Shown: positions 18,574-27,626 of the stretch, one piece after another
Position numbering within the stretch: the first letter of the stretch is position 1
Layout of the letters: each line of letters opens with the position of its first letter
NCBI RefSeq assembly: GCF_014217625.1
Contig: NZ_CP043641.1
Location: forward strand, 3,658,001-3,722,000
Reading direction: 5' to 3'
Origin: Leifsonia shinshuensis
GTDB taxonomy: Bacteria > Actinomycetota > Actinomycetes > Actinomycetales > Microbacteriaceae
DNA: 64,000 nucleotides
The notes under the pieces: model-generated
Told to the model about the DNA's origin: nothing
The model's input: only the letters and a program-made list of their open reading frames with translations
Databases searched by the model: none
Position numbers and translations under genes: made by a program

Positions 18574-19833
18574 ATGAGATACGCGACGAGAGACGAGACG
18601 CTTCGGCGCAGGCCGCGCCGGGCGCTGCTGCGCCTCCTCGCCGTCGGCGCCATCGCCCTGACCGGGGTCGTCGGCTCCATCGCCGCACCGGCATACGCAG
18701 ACCAGTACCCGAGCTGGCAGGACGTCCAGAACGCCAAGGCCAACGAGGCTGCGGCGGCCGCGCAGGTGACGCGCATCACGACTCTGATCGCGCAGCTCAA
18801 CCAGGAGGTCTCCGACACACAGGCCGCAGCGGTCAAGCGCGGCGAGGAGCTGCAGGCCGCGGAGGCCGCCTTCGACGAAGCCGACATGAAGGCCAGGGAC
18901 CTGGAGTCGCAGGCCGCCGCGAGCCAGCAGAAGGCCGACAACGCGGGCGCCCAGGCGGGCAAGCTCGCCGCCCAGCTCTACCGCACCGGCGGCCGCAACC
19001 TCACGGCCAACCTCTTCCTGAGCGGCAACGGCGCCAGCGGCACGAACCCCGAGACCCTGCTGACCAGCCTCGGGAGCATGTCCAAGCTCACCGAGCAGTC
19101 CGACAAGGTCTACACCGACGCGAAGGTCGCGCAGAACACCGCGAAGGCGCTGTCGGCGCAGGCGGAGGTCGCCAAGGCCGAGCGCGAGAAGCTGCGCGTC
19201 GCAGCGACCGCCGCGCTCCAGGCCGCGGTCGCCGCCGCGAAGGCCGCCCAGGACAAGCTCGCCGAGCAGCAGAAGCAGATCGTGGTCATGCAGGCCCAGC
19301 TGGCCGCGCTGCGCGACGCCACGGCCAAGACCGTCTCGGGCTACGAGGCGGGCGTCGCGGCTGCGGCAGCGGCGGCAGCGGCGCGCGGCTCGGGAGGCCT
19401 CCCCGGCGGGTACGTCGGACCGCAGGGCTGGGCGGTTCCCGCGGCCGGCCCGATCACCGACGGCTTCGGCGCGCGCCCGTCGCCCGGCGGCGTCGGCAGC
19501 ACCTACCACATGGGCATCGACATCGGCGCCTCCTGCAACGCGCCCATCTACGCGGCGCACAGCGGCACGGTCATCTACGCCGGCCCGGACGGCAGCTACG
19601 GCAACTTCGTCCTCATCGACAACGGCGGCGGCATCAACACCGGCTACGCGCACATCCGCAACGGCGGCATCCTCGTCGGCATCGGCCAGAGCGTCGGCGC
19701 CGGACAGCCCATCGCCCACGTGGGAACCACCGGGGCGTCCACGGGCTGCCACCTGCACTTCGAGGTGCGGGTGAACGGTCAGAAGATCGACGGAATCCCC
19801 TTCATGAGAGCAAGGCAGGCACCCCTTGGCTAG
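18574..19833 (+). CDS. Secreted coiled-coil M23 peptidase (LytM-type endopeptidase)
   Basis: The protein has 419 residues. An N-terminal signal peptide (RRRPRRALLRLL..., cleavage after AYA) is followed by a long Ala/Gln/Lys-rich coiled coil (about residues 45-270). A C-terminal M23 domain has the zinc ligands His312 and Asp316 (YHMGIDIG) and His393/His395 (CHLHFEV). It should act outside the cell on peptidoglycan cross-bridges, or as a regulator of another hydrolase. The ATG at 18574 has a GAAGG box and starts the signal peptide. It overlaps the NlpC/P60 gene by 8 bp and shares with it the mature N-terminal motif YPSWQDVQNAKAN, so the two probably work together. Confidence 0.88.
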   Translation: MRYATRDETLRRRPRRALLRLLAVGAIALTGVVGSIAAPAYADQYPSWQDVQNAKANEAAAAAQVTRITTLIAQLNQEVSDTQAAAVKRGEELQAAEAAFDEADMKARDLESQAAASQQKADNAGAQAGKLAAQLYRTGGRNLTANLFLSGNGASGTNPETLLTSLGSMSKLTEQSDKVYTDAKVAQNTAKALSAQAEVAKAEREKLRVAATAALQAAVAAAKAAQDKLAEQQKQIVVMQAQLAALRDATAKTVSGYEAGVAAAAAAAAARGSGGLPGGYVGPQGWAVPAAGPITDGFGARPSPGGVGSTYHMGIDIGASCNAPIYAAHSGTVIYAGPDGSYGNFVLIDNGGGINTGYAHIRNGGILVGIGQSVGAGQPIAHVGTTGASTGCHLHFEVRVNGQKIDGIPFMRARQAPLG

Positions 19834-21151
19834 CGACACTTCGAAGAACTCCCGTACCCGCACCGGCCTCGCGATCGGCGCCGGCGTGATGGGGGCCGTC
19901 ACGGCCTCCATCGGCATCGTCGCGCCCGCGCACGCGGTCGACTACCCGTCCTGGAACGACGTCCAGCAGGCGAAGGCCAACGTCGCCAACCAGCAGGCGA
20001 TGATCACCAACATCACCACGCTGATCGGCGGCCTCCAGAGTAGCGTCGACGCGGCCAGGGTCGCGTCCGAGAAGGCGGCGGAGGCCTACTTCCAGGCCAA
20101 GGACGCCCTCACGGCGGCGACGGCCAAGCAGGCGGACCTCGAGAAGCAGTCGGCCGACGCGGCCGCGAAGGCGAAGACCTCGCAGATGCGCGCCGGGCTG
20201 CTCGCCTCCCATCTGGCCAAGGCCGGGGGAGGGACGGACGTCAGCACCGAGCTGCTGCTGAAGGGCGGCGGCACCGGCTCGAACGCCGACAAGCTGCTCT
20301 TCCAGCTCGGCACGATGAGCAAGCTCACCGAGCAGTCGAAGGCCGTCTACGACCAGGCGACCAAGGACAAGAACACCGCCGAGTCGCTGAACGCGCAGGC
20401 CAAGACGGCGAAGACCGAGCGCGAGAAGCTCGCGGCCGCCGCCGACCAGGCGCTGACCGCCGCGCAGAACGCGCAGTCCGCTGCGCAGGCGGCGCTCGTG
20501 GAGCAGCAGAACAAGTCGACGGAGCTGGTCGCACAGCTCGCCACCCTCAAGAACACCTCGACGCAGGTGGAGGCGGCGTACCTGCAGGGCGAGAAGATCC
20601 GGCAGGAGCAGGCTGCTGCCGCGGCGGCGGCCGCTGCGGCCGCGGAGGCCGCACGGCAGGCCGCGATCCGCCAGCAGCAGCAGCAGGCGGCGCAGCAGCA
20701 GCAGAGCAGCGGCGGCTCGTCCGGCGGTTCGTCGGGCGGTGGCGGCGGGGGCGGCCCGGTCGCCCCGCCGAACGGCAACGTCGTCCAGACCGCGATCGCG
20801 TACGCGAACGCCCAGCTCGGCAAGCCGTACATCTTCGGCGGCGAGGGCCCGACCGGCTACGACTGCTCCGGCCTCACGATGAAGGCGTACGCGTACGCAG
20901 GCGTCTACATCGGCTCGCACTCGGTCAACAACCAGTACTACACGGCCCTGAACCGCGGCCAGATCGTGCCGTACAGCCAGCGCCAGGCCGGCGACCTCAT
21001 CTTCTGGGGCGACGGCCCAGGCAACTTCTACCACGTGGGCATCTACATCGGCGGCGGCATGATGATCGCCGCGCCCACCGAGGGCGATGTGGTCAAGGTC
21101 CAGTCGGTCTGGGGCTCGCCCTGGGGTCAGGTGGCGCGCCCGTCCGCCTGA
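19826..21151 (+). CDS. Secreted coiled-coil NlpC/P60 peptidoglycan endopeptidase
   Basis: The protein has 441 residues. A signal peptide (ends APAHA) precedes the motif YPSWNDVQQAKAN, nearly the same as in the upstream M23 protein. A coiled coil (residues about 40-270), a Gln-rich stretch and a Gly/Ser linker lead to a C-terminal NlpC/P60 domain with catalytic Cys347 (GYDCSGLTMKAY) and His403 (FYHVGIYIGGG). It is like RipA/P60 hydrolases that cut D-Glu-meso-DAP or equivalent bonds during cell separation. The start is a TTG overlapping the previous stop, so translation is coupled. A strong terminator follows. Confidence 0.9.
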   Translation: MASDTSKNSRTRTGLAIGAGVMGAVTASIGIVAPAHAVDYPSWNDVQQAKANVANQQAMITNITTLIGGLQSSVDAARVASEKAAEAYFQAKDALTAATAKQADLEKQSADAAAKAKTSQMRAGLLASHLAKAGGGTDVSTELLLKGGGTGSNADKLLFQLGTMSKLTEQSKAVYDQATKDKNTAESLNAQAKTAKTEREKLAAAADQALTAAQNAQSAAQAALVEQQNKSTELVAQLATLKNTSTQVEAAYLQGEKIRQEQAAAAAAAAAAAEAARQAAIRQQQQQAAQQQQSSGGSSGGSSGGGGGGGPVAPPNGNVVQTAIAYANAQLGKPYIFGGEGPTGYDCSGLTMKAYAYAGVYIGSHSVNNQYYTALNRGQIVPYSQRQAGDLIFWGDGPGNFYHVGIYIGGGMMIAAPTEGDVVKVQSVWGSPWGQVARPSA

Positions 21152-21176
21152 TCAGGCGCCCCCCGAGCGCAACGAA

Positions 21177-21210
21177 GAACGTCCCCGGTCGCATTCGACC
21201 GGGGACGTTC
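21177..21210. terminator. Bidirectional terminator between the NlpC/P60 gene and ppa
   Basis: GAACGTCCCCGGTCG pairs perfectly over 15 bp with CGACCGGGGACGTTC around a CATT loop. It sits between two convergent genes, 26 bp after the NlpC/P60 stop and 20 bp from the ppa stop, so it can serve both. Confidence 0.85.
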
Positions 21211-21229
21211 TCGCGCGTGCGGGGAGGGG

Positions 21230-21721
21230 TCAGTGGCCCTCGGCGGCGAGCTTCGCGAAGCCGGCCTCGACGATGGCCTCGGCCTCCGCGGCGTCGCCCC
21301 AGCCCTCGATGTTGACGAACTTGCCCGGCTCCAGGTCCTTGTAGCGGGCGAAGAAGTGCTCGATCTCCTTGCGGGTCTGCTCCGGGATGTCGTTCACGTC
21401 CTGGATGTGCAGCCAGCGCGGGTCCTTGTGCGGCACGGCGATCACCTTGGCGTCGCTGCCGGCCTCGTCGGACATGTTGAGCACGCCGACCGGGCGCACC
21501 TTGACGCCGACGCCGGGAAAGACCGGGTGCTCGAGCAGCACCAGCGCGTCGACCGGGTCGCCGTCGAGGCCGAGGGTGTTCTCGAAGAAGCCGTAGTCGG
21601 TCGGGTACACGAAGCTGGTGAACAGCACGCGGTCCAGGTAGACCCGTCCGGTCTCGTGGTCCACCTCGTACTTGTTGTGGCTCCCCTTCGGGATCTCGAT
21701 GACGACGTCGTATGCGGCCAT
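21230..21721 (-). CDS. ppa: Inorganic pyrophosphatase
   Basis: This family I soluble pyrophosphatase has 163 residues, a normal bacterial length. The signature [14 protein letters not shown] holds the metal-binding Asp residues, and [13 protein letters not shown] is the conserved N-terminus with active-site Glu, Lys and Tyr-region residues. It hydrolyses PPi from biosynthesis and drives those reactions forward. It is monocistronic and divergent from tilS, with 44 bp between the start codons, the usual actinobacterial arrangement. Confidence 0.96.
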   Translation of the reverse strand: MAAYDVVIEIPKGSHNKYEVDHETGRVYLDRVLFTSFVYPTDYGFFENTLGLDGDPVDALVLLEHPVFPGVGVKVRPVGVLNMSDEAGSDAKVIAVPHKDPRWLHIQDVNDIPEQTRKEIEHFFARYKDLEPGKFVNIEGWGDAAEAEAIVEAGFAKLAAEGH

Positions 21722-21765
21722 GCCGATGCTCCTTAGCTGTTGGAAATCTGCACTAACGTTACTGG

Positions 21766-22872
21766 ATGCGCCTCAACGGGTCCTCGGGTGAAGTGCCGGG
21801 TGGAGAGTCGGCGGCGGGGGTTCCGCGCCGGCCGCGCCTGACGCCCCCGATCGCCGACGCCCGCCGCGCGGTGCGGGAGGCCCTGGCCGACGCGGCCGCC
21901 CTGCCGCCCGTCGATCCGCACGACGACCACGGCCCGGCCCGGCCCGCGCCGCTCGCTCCCGGAGCGCTGGTGCTCGTCGGCCTGAGCGGGGGAGCGGACT
22001 CCCTCGCCCTCGCGGCGGCGACCGCGTTCGAGGCGCCCCGGCGCGGATACCTTGCCGGCGCGATCGTCGTCGACCACGGCCTCCAGCCCGGCTCGGCGGA
22101 GGTCGCCGAGGCGGCGGCCGCCCAGGCGCGCGACCTCGGCCTCGACCCCGTGCTCCTGGAGCGCGTCACCGTCGCGGCCGGAACATCCGGTCCGGAGGGG
22201 GACGCCCGCGCGGCTCGGCACGCCGCCTTCGAACGCGCCCGCGCCGCGACCGGCGCCGCCCGGATCCTGCTCGCCCACACCCTCGACGACCAGGCCGAGA
22301 CCGTGCTGCTGGGTCTCGCCCGCGGCTCCGGCCCGTCCAGCCTCCAGGGCATGCGCCCGGACACCGGCGCACTGCTGCGCCCGTTCCTCTGCCTGCGCCG
22401 CGGGACAACGCGCGCCTTCTGCGCCGACAGCGGCCTGACCCCGTGGGACGACCCGCACAACGACGACCCCTCCTACGCGCGCGTACGGGTGCGCACCCGG
22501 CTGCTGCCCGCGCTGGAGGACGAGCTCGGTCCCGGCGTGGCCGAGGCGCTCGCGCGTACCGCAGAACAGCTCCGCGAGGACGACGACGCGCTCGACGGGC
22601 TGGCCCTGGAATGGGCGCAGGAGCTGGTCAGCCAGACGGACGACGGCGCCGTCGCCCTGGACGTCCGCGGCCTCGCCGCCGACCCCGCGGCGCTCCGCCA
22701 GCGCATCATCCGGCTGGTCGTCTCGGCCGAGTTCGGGGTGTCGCTGAGCAGGGCGCACACCCTCGCCGTGGCCGAGCTGATCACGGGGTGGCACGGCCAG
22801 GGTCCGCTCAGCCTGCCAGGCGTTAGAGTTGTCAGGCAGAACGGCCTGCTCACGTTTCACCCCGACAGCTAA
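21766..22872 (+). CDS. tilS: tRNA(Ile)-lysidine synthase
   Basis: The protein has 368 residues. The N-type ATP pyrophosphatase P-loop SGGADS lies at residues 74-79. [13 protein letters not shown] and [22 protein letters not shown] are TilS-specific, as is [17 protein letters not shown]. It converts C34 of tRNA-Ile(CAU) to lysidine, changing its decoding from AUG to AUA. The first 50 residues (Pro/Ala/Asp-rich) are longer than usual, so the true start could be further in. The downstream hpt gene follows by 17 bp, the classic tilS-hpt-ftsH order here interrupted by accessory genes. Confidence 0.92.
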   Translation: MRLNGSSGEVPGGESAAGVPRRPRLTPPIADARRAVREALADAAALPPVDPHDDHGPARPAPLAPGALVLVGLSGGADSLALAAATAFEAPRRGYLAGAIVVDHGLQPGSAEVAEAAAAQARDLGLDPVLLERVTVAAGTSGPEGDARAARHAAFERARAATGAARILLAHTLDDQAETVLLGLARGSGPSSLQGMRPDTGALLRPFLCLRRGTTRAFCADSGLTPWDDPHNDDPSYARVRVRTRLLPALEDELGPGVAEALARTAEQLREDDDALDGLALEWAQELVSQTDDGAVALDVRGLAADPAALRQRIIRLVVSAEFGVSLSRAHTLAVAELITGWHGQGPLSLPGVRVVRQNGLLTFHPDS

Positions 22873-22888
22873 GGACAGCGCCTCCCCC

Positions 22889-23440
22889 ATGGAACTCACG
22901 GACGTTCACGACGACCTGACCGAGATTCTGATCACCGAGGAGCAGATCCGCTCCCGCATCGCCGAGCTGAGCCGGACGGTCGAGGCCGACTACGCCGGCA
23001 AGGACGTCCTGCTGATCGGCGTCCTCAAGGGCGCGGTCATGGTGATGGCCGACCTGTCCCGCGAGCTGCGCATCCCGGTCACGATGGACTGGATGGCGGT
23101 CAGCTCCTACGGCAGCGGCACAGCGTCGAGCGGCGTCGTGCGCATCCTCAAAGACCTGGACACCGACCTCAGCGGCAAGACCGTGCTGATCGTCGAGGAC
23201 ATCATCGACTCGGGCCTCACGCTGTCGTGGCTGCTCTCGAACCTCCGCAGCCGCGGCCCGGAGTCGATCGAGATCTTCACGCTCCTCCGCAAGCCGGAGG
23301 CCGCCCGCGTCGAGATCGACGTGAAGTACGTCGGCTTCGACATCCCCAACCAGTTCGTCGTCGGCTATGGCCTCGACTACGCCGAGCGCTACCGCAACCT
23401 CCGCGGCGTCGGCATCCTGGCGCCGGCCGTCTACAGCTAG
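22889..23440 (+). CDS. hpt: Hypoxanthine phosphoribosyltransferase
   Basis: The protein has 183 residues. The PRPP-binding loop LIVEDIIDSGLTLSWL (around residues 101-115) and VLKGAVMVMADLSREL are typical of Hpt. It salvages hypoxanthine and guanine to IMP and GMP using PRPP. I chose the ATG at 22889, which begins the conserved MELTDVHDDL; an in-frame extension to 22829 lies within tilS. In related genomes hpt is followed directly by ftsH; here about 1.5 kb with a DUF1801 gene, a toxin-antitoxin pair and a SnoaL-like gene intervenes. Confidence 0.95.
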   Translation: MELTDVHDDLTEILITEEQIRSRIAELSRTVEADYAGKDVLLIGVLKGAVMVMADLSRELRIPVTMDWMAVSSYGSGTASSGVVRILKDLDTDLSGKTVLIVEDIIDSGLTLSWLLSNLRSRGPESIEIFTLLRKPEAARVEIDVKYVGFDIPNQFVVGYGLDYAERYRNLRGVGILAPAVYS

Positions 23441-23447
23441 TCCCGTC

Positions 23448-23894
23448 GTGGCGGCCGAGCCGAGGACCACGCCGACCGGAGCGGACGTCTCCGCGTTCCT
23501 GGCCGCTGCGACTCCGGCGCGCCGCCGGGAGGACGGCCTGGTACTGGCCGACATCTTCGCCGAGGTGACGGGCACCGATCCGGTCATGTGGGGTCCGTCG
23601 ATCGTCGGCTACGGAAGCTACCGCTACGTCTCGCCGTCCGACCCCCGGCGGCAAGGCGACTGGCCGCGCGCGGGCTTCTCCCCGCGCAAGGCACAGCTCT
23701 CCCTCTACGGGCTCAAGGATCTCCCGGAGGGGGCTGCTCTCCTGCCGTCGCTCGGCCGGTACACGGAGGGCGCCGGCTGCGTCTACGTGCGCACCCTGGA
23801 CGACATCGACCTGACGGTGCTCCGGCGGCTGATCGCGATCGCGTGGCGGCGCGACGACGGCCTCGAAACGCCGGGTCAGACGAAGTCGCGGTAG
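23448..23894 (+). CDS. DUF1801 domain protein
   Basis: This small cytoplasmic protein has 148 residues and the DUF1801 (YdhG-like) pattern: a DVSAFLAAATPARRREDG start, WGPSIVGYGSYRY and FSPRKAQLSLYG. The family has no settled biochemical role. The best start is the GTG at 23448, 7 bp after the hpt stop. The 3' end overlaps the convergent RelE-type toxin gene by 19 bp. Confidence 0.75.
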   Translation: MAAEPRTTPTGADVSAFLAAATPARRREDGLVLADIFAEVTGTDPVMWGPSIVGYGSYRYVSPSDPRRQGDWPRAGFSPRKAQLSLYGLKDLPEGAALLPSLGRYTEGAGCVYVRTLDDIDLTVLRRLIAIAWRRDDGLETPGQTKSR

Positions 23895-24142
23895 ACCTCG
23901 CGCCGGTGCGCGACTCGCAGCACGAGGATGACGAGCCGGTCGTCCTCGATGTCGTAGACGATCCGGTAGTCGCCCACGCGGACGCGCCACGCGCCCCCGC
24001 TGGCGACCAGGGGCTTGGCGGCGGGAGGGCGCGGAACATCGGCGAGAATCTCGATCGCCGCCTGGATGCGGCGGCGCGCCGGAGGGTCGAGCTTTCGCAG
24101 TTCGCGGGCGGCCGCGGGTGCGACGTCGATCCGATACGTCAT
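23876..24142 (-). CDS. RelE/ParE-type toxin
   Basis: The protein has 88 residues, the normal size of RelE-superfamily toxins. MTYRIDVAPAAARELRKLDPPARRRIQAAI forms the N-terminal strand and helices, and WRVRVGDYRIVYDI then VLRVAHRREVYR form the C-terminal sheet with the basic residues that act on mRNA in the ribosome. The start ATG overlaps the stop of the antitoxin gene (ATGA), so the pair is coupled, with antitoxin first. A much longer in-frame reading continues across ftsH and the folate genes but is only a GC-rich shadow. It is a probable mRNA interferase; ParE-like gyrase inhibition is less likely. Confidence 0.87.
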   Translation of the reverse strand: MTYRIDVAPAAARELRKLDPPARRRIQAAIEILADVPRPPAAKPLVASGGAWRVRVGDYRIVYDIEDDRLVILVLRVAHRREVYRDFV

Positions 24143-24408
24143 GCCAGGCCGAGCTCCGCCTTCACGTCCTCCCACGGGATCGGCTCCGCCGCGGTCTCCT
24201 CCAGCTCGCGGCGGGCGGCGATCGCAGCCTGGGCGTCGTCGAGCTCCTCGAGCCGCTCGACCATGCGGTCGTAGTCGTCGGCGTCGACGAGGACAGCCAC
24301 ACGGCGGCCCCGCTTGCTCAGCGAGACGAGCTCGTGCTGGAGGTGTGCGCGATCGACGAGCGCGCCCAGGTGCTGCTTCGCTTCGGAGAGGGGCAGAACG
24401 GCAGTCAT
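24139..24408 (-). CDS. Phd/YefM-family antitoxin
   Basis: The protein has 89 residues. The N-terminal Phd/YefM DNA-binding fold is recognisable (MTAVLPLSEAKQHLGALVDRA, then ELVSLSKRGRRVAVLVDADDYDRM). The acidic C-terminus would wrap around the toxin. It is the first gene of the pair and should repress its own promoter and neutralise the RelE-type toxin encoded just downstream. The pair sits between hpt and ftsH, which are usually adjacent, so it is a small insertion into a conserved block. Confidence 0.87.
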   Translation of the reverse strand: MTAVLPLSEAKQHLGALVDRAHLQHELVSLSKRGRRVAVLVDADDYDRMVERLEELDDAQAAIAARRELEETAAEPIPWEDVKAELGLA

Positions 24409-24526
24409 GGGTCGATTCTAGCCCATATCGTCCGATTGGTTCGAACAGACCCATTGAATCCGTTCGACCTGAACGAGACCCACCGGTCGACTTGCGCCCG
24501 CCCGCCCCTCGTGGTCCGATGACTCC

Positions 24527-24877
24527 ATGCCCTACGAACCACCTGAGCTCTATCGACGCTGGCTGGCCGCCTGGACCGACAGGCACGCCGCGCTGGAGCC
24601 GATCGTGGCAGCCGACGCCGTCGGGCACTGGCCGGAGGGTGATGTCGTCGGGCCGCGCGGGTTCGCGCGGGCCATCGCCGAGACCGTGGACCAGTTCGAT
24701 CGCGTCGACTTCGACGTGCAGGCCGGCCCGCTCGTCGGGGACGGGTTCGTCGCCGCGCGCTGGATCCTGACTTGCCACATGGGCGACGAGACGATGTCGT
24801 TCGCCGGACACGACTTCGTCCGGGTGGAGGACGGCGTCATCGCCGAGTACTGGCCGGCCATCAGCCCGGCCTCCTGA
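24527..24877 (+). CDS. SnoaL-like/NTF2-fold protein
   Basis: The protein has 116 residues with the alpha+beta cone pattern of SnoaL/NTF2 proteins: an N-terminal helix YRRWLAAWTDRHAALEPIVA, then VGHWPEGDVVGPRGFARAI, and strands ending FAGHDFVRVEDGVIAEYW. The role is unknown; such proteins can be small isomerases or binding proteins. It stands alone between the toxin-antitoxin pair and ftsH. Confidence 0.72.
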   Translation: MPYEPPELYRRWLAAWTDRHAALEPIVAADAVGHWPEGDVVGPRGFARAIAETVDQFDRVDFDVQAGPLVGDGFVAARWILTCHMGDETMSFAGHDFVRVEDGVIAEYWPAISPAS

Positions 24878-24955
24878 CCAGCCCTCCAGCGGTAAGCGCG
24901 CCCAGAGCGAACACGCAGCCGACCCACAGCGCCCAGGCGGTACTGTGGTCGCACC

Positions 24956-26959
24956 ATGAACCTCAAGAAGATCTTCCGCGGCCCGATCCTGTACGTCGTG
25001 CTCGCGATCATCGCGGTGTGGATCGGCTCCAGTCTGATCACCATGTCGGGCTTCAAGAGCGTGACCACGCAGCAGGGCCTCGACCTGCTGCAGCAGGACA
25101 AGGTCTCGCAGGCGAAGATCGTCGACGGCGAGAACCGCGTGGACCTCACGCTCAAGCAGGCGGACGGCGCGAACGGCACGCAGGTGCAGTTCTACTACGT
25201 CACCCCGCGCGGCGCCGACGTTGTGAAGGCGATCGACGACGCCAACCTGCCCAAGGGCTACAACGACGAGGTTCCGCAGCCCAACTGGCTGGTCAACATC
25301 CTCGGCTTCCTCATTCCCGCGCTGCTGATCGGCGTCTTCTTCTGGATCATGATCTCCGGCATGCAGGGCGGCGGAAACAAGGTCATGCAGTTCGGCAAGT
25401 CGCGGGCGAAGCTCGTCACCAAGGAGACGCCGAAGGTCACCTTCGACGACGTCGCCGGGTCCGACGAGGCCATCGAGGAGCTGCAGGAGATCAAGGACTT
25501 CCTCAAGGAGCCCGCCAAGTTCCAGGCCGTCGGCGCGCGCATCCCCAAGGGCGTGCTGCTGTACGGCCCTCCCGGCACCGGCAAGACGCTGCTGGCCCGC
25601 GCCGTCGCGGGTGAGGCGGGCGTCCCCTTCTACTCCATCTCCGGTTCGGACTTCGTGGAGATGTTCGTCGGCGTCGGCGCCAGCCGCGTCCGCGACCTGT
25701 TCCAGCAGGCCAAGGAGAACTCGCCCGCCATCATCTTCATCGACGAGATCGACGCGGTCGGCCGTCACCGCGGCGCCGGCCTCGGCGGCGGTCACGACGA
25801 GCGCGAGCAGACGCTGAACCAGCTCCTGGTGGAGATGGACGGCTTCGACCCGAAGACCAACGTCATCCTGATCGCGGCGACCAACCGCCCCGACATCCTC
25901 GACCCCGCGCTGCTGCGCCCGGGCCGCTTCGACCGTCAGATCGGCGTGGACGCGCCCGACCTGCTCGGCCGCAAGAAGATCCTCGAGGTGCACGGCCGCG
26001 GCAAGCCGCTGGCGGCAAGCGTCGACCTCGAGGTGCTCGCCCGCAAGACGCCGGGCTTCACCGGCGCCGACCTGGCCAACGTGCTCAACGAGGCCGCGCT
26101 GCTGACCGCCCGCTCCAACGCGCAGCTGATCGACAACCGCGCGCTGGACGAGGCCGTGGACCGCGTCATCGCCGGCCCGCAGAAGCGCACCCGCGTGATG
26201 AAGGACCAGGAGAAGCTGATCACCGCGTACCACGAGGGCGGTCACGCCCTCGCCGCCGCGGCGATGCGCCACACCGACCCGGTGACCAAGATCACCATCC
26301 TCCCGCGCGGCCGCGCCCTCGGCTACACGATGGTCATGCCGCTGGAGGACAAGTACTCGGTCACTCGCAATGAGCTGCTCGACCAGCTCGCCTACGCGAT
26401 GGGCGGACGTGTCGCGGAGGAGATCGTCTTCCACGACCCGACCACCGGCGCCTCCAACGACATCGAGAAGGCGACCTCCATCGCCCGCAAGATGGTCACC
26501 GAGTACGGCATGAGCGCCGACATCGGCTCGGTCAAGCTGGGCCAGGCGAACGGCGAGATGTTCCTCGGCCGCGACATGGGCCACCAGCGCGACTACTCCG
26601 AGCGGATCGCCGAGCGCGTCGACGCCGAGGTGCGCGCCCTCATCGAGAAGGCGCACGACGAGGCGTGGGAGGTCATCAACGACAACCGCGCCGTGCTCGA
26701 CCGTCTCGCCGCCTCGCTGCTGGAGCACGAGACGCTCGACCACAACCAGATCGCCGAGATCTTCGCCGACGTGAAGAAGCTGCCGGAGCGCCCGCAGTGG
26801 CTCTCCAGCGACAAGCGCCCGATCTCCGACCTGCCGCCCATCGAGTTCCCGAAGGCGCCGATCGACTCCGGCGCCGTGGACGGTGGCGTCGACTCGGAGC
26901 CGCCGTCGTCCAAGCCGAAGCGTTCCCCCGCCATCAAGCCGCGGCCGGCGACGGCCTAG
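24956..26959 (+). CDS. ftsH: ATP-dependent zinc metalloprotease FtsH
   Basis: The protein has 667 residues. Two N-terminal membrane helices (about residues 7-30 and 112-133) flank a short external domain. The AAA domain has Walker A GPPGTGKT (204-211), Walker [12 protein letters not shown] and the [22 protein letters not shown]. The M41 protease domain has the zinc motif HEGGH (426-430). It forms a membrane hexamer that degrades misfolded membrane proteins and short-lived regulators. The C-terminal tail is Pro/Ser/Lys-rich and disordered. It heads the folate operon: folE starts 12 bp later. Confidence 0.96.
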   Translation: MNLKKIFRGPILYVVLAIIAVWIGSSLITMSGFKSVTTQQGLDLLQQDKVSQAKIVDGENRVDLTLKQADGANGTQVQFYYVTPRGADVVKAIDDANLPKGYNDEVPQPNWLVNILGFLIPALLIGVFFWIMISGMQGGGNKVMQFGKSRAKLVTKETPKVTFDDVAGSDEAIEELQEIKDFLKEPAKFQAVGARIPKGVLLYGPPGTGKTLLARAVAGEAGVPFYSISGSDFVEMFVGVGASRVRDLFQQAKENSPAIIFIDEIDAVGRHRGAGLGGGHDEREQTLNQLLVEMDGFDPKTNVILIAATNRPDILDPALLRPGRFDRQIGVDAPDLLGRKKILEVHGRGKPLAASVDLEVLARKTPGFTGADLANVLNEAALLTARSNAQLIDNRALDEAVDRVIAGPQKRTRVMKDQEKLITAYHEGGHALAAAAMRHTDPVTKITILPRGRALGYTMVMPLEDKYSVTRNELLDQLAYAMGGRVAEEIVFHDPTTGASNDIEKATSIARKMVTEYGMSADIGSVKLGQANGEMFLGRDMGHQRDYSERIAERVDAEVRALIEKAHDEAWEVINDNRAVLDRLAASLLEHETLDHNQIAEIFADVKKLPERPQWLSSDKRPISDLPPIEFPKAPIDSGAVDGGVDSEPPSSKPKRSPAIKPRPATA

Positions 26960-26971
26960 GCCGCGCACCGC

Positions 26972-27547
26972 ATGACCGGATTCGATCGCGCACGCATCGA
27001 GGCGGCCGTCGCCGAGATCCTCGCCGCCATCGGCGAGGATCCGTCGCGTCCGGGCCTGACCGACACGCCGTCGCGCGTCGCCGACGCCTACGCCGAGTTC
27101 TTCTCCGGCGTGGGCGTCGACGCGCGTGGGCAGCTCGGTGAGCCGGTGGCGCTGGAGGACGCCCGTGCCGAGACCGTGATCCTGCGCGACATCGCGTTCC
27201 GGTCGGTGTGCGAGCACCACCTGCTGCCGTTCCTCGGCGTCGCGCACGTGGCCTACCTGCCCGGCGACGCCGTGATCGGCCTCGGCCGCATCCCACGCGT
27301 GATCGAGACCCTGTCGTCGCGCCCGCAGCTGCAGGAGCGCCTGACCGAGCAGATCGCGGACACGATCGAGGAGGGCGCACAGGCCCGTGGCGTGCTCGTG
27401 GTGCTGGACGCCTCCCACGAGTGCGTCACCACCCGGGGTGCGCGGCAGACGCGCGCCACCACCGTGACGATCGCCGCCCGCGGCGCCTTCAGCGACCCGG
27501 CCTCCCGCGCCGAGCTGATCGCGCTCATCGGCGGAGGCCTCGAGTGA
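26972..27547 (+). CDS. folE: GTP cyclohydrolase I
   Basis: The protein has 191 residues. Zinc and active-site residues are visible in VCEHHLLPFLGVAHVAY (Cys80, His82-83) and ASHECVTTRG. It converts GTP to dihydroneopterin triphosphate, the first step of folate synthesis. It follows ftsH closely and starts the series folE, folP, folB, folK. The 80-bp spacer to folP contains two palindromes described separately. Confidence 0.96.
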   Translation: MTGFDRARIEAAVAEILAAIGEDPSRPGLTDTPSRVADAYAEFFSGVGVDARGQLGEPVALEDARAETVILRDIAFRSVCEHHLLPFLGVAHVAYLPGDAVIGLGRIPRVIETLSSRPQLQERLTEQIADTIEEGAQARGVLVVLDASHECVTTRGARQTRATTVTIAARGAFSDPASRAELIALIGGGLE

Positions 27548-27552
27548 CGCGC

Positions 27553-27609
27553 ACATTCGTGCCGAATGTCGACTCTCGCGCGCTGAAAGCAGACATTCGT
27601 GCTGAATCT
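27553..27609. promoter_or_regulatory. Two ACATTCG-type palindromes 40 bp apart in the folE-folP spacer
   Basis: 27553-27569 is a perfect inverted repeat, ACATTCG-TGC-CGAATGT. 27593-27609 repeats it imperfectly as ACATTCG-TGC-TGAATCT. The centres are exactly 40 bp apart, close to four helical turns, so a protein could bind both on one face. The spacer is otherwise short, and folP starts 18 bp after the second copy. It could be an operator for an internal promoter or a small repeat element. Confidence 0.45.
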
Positions 27610-27626
27610 CCGACGGGGGAGCGGGC

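Noticed and set aside
18208-19917. 569-residue open frame antisense to the M23 gene
   Set aside because: Composition and lack of motifs show it is a shadow, and it also runs into tRNA-Glu.
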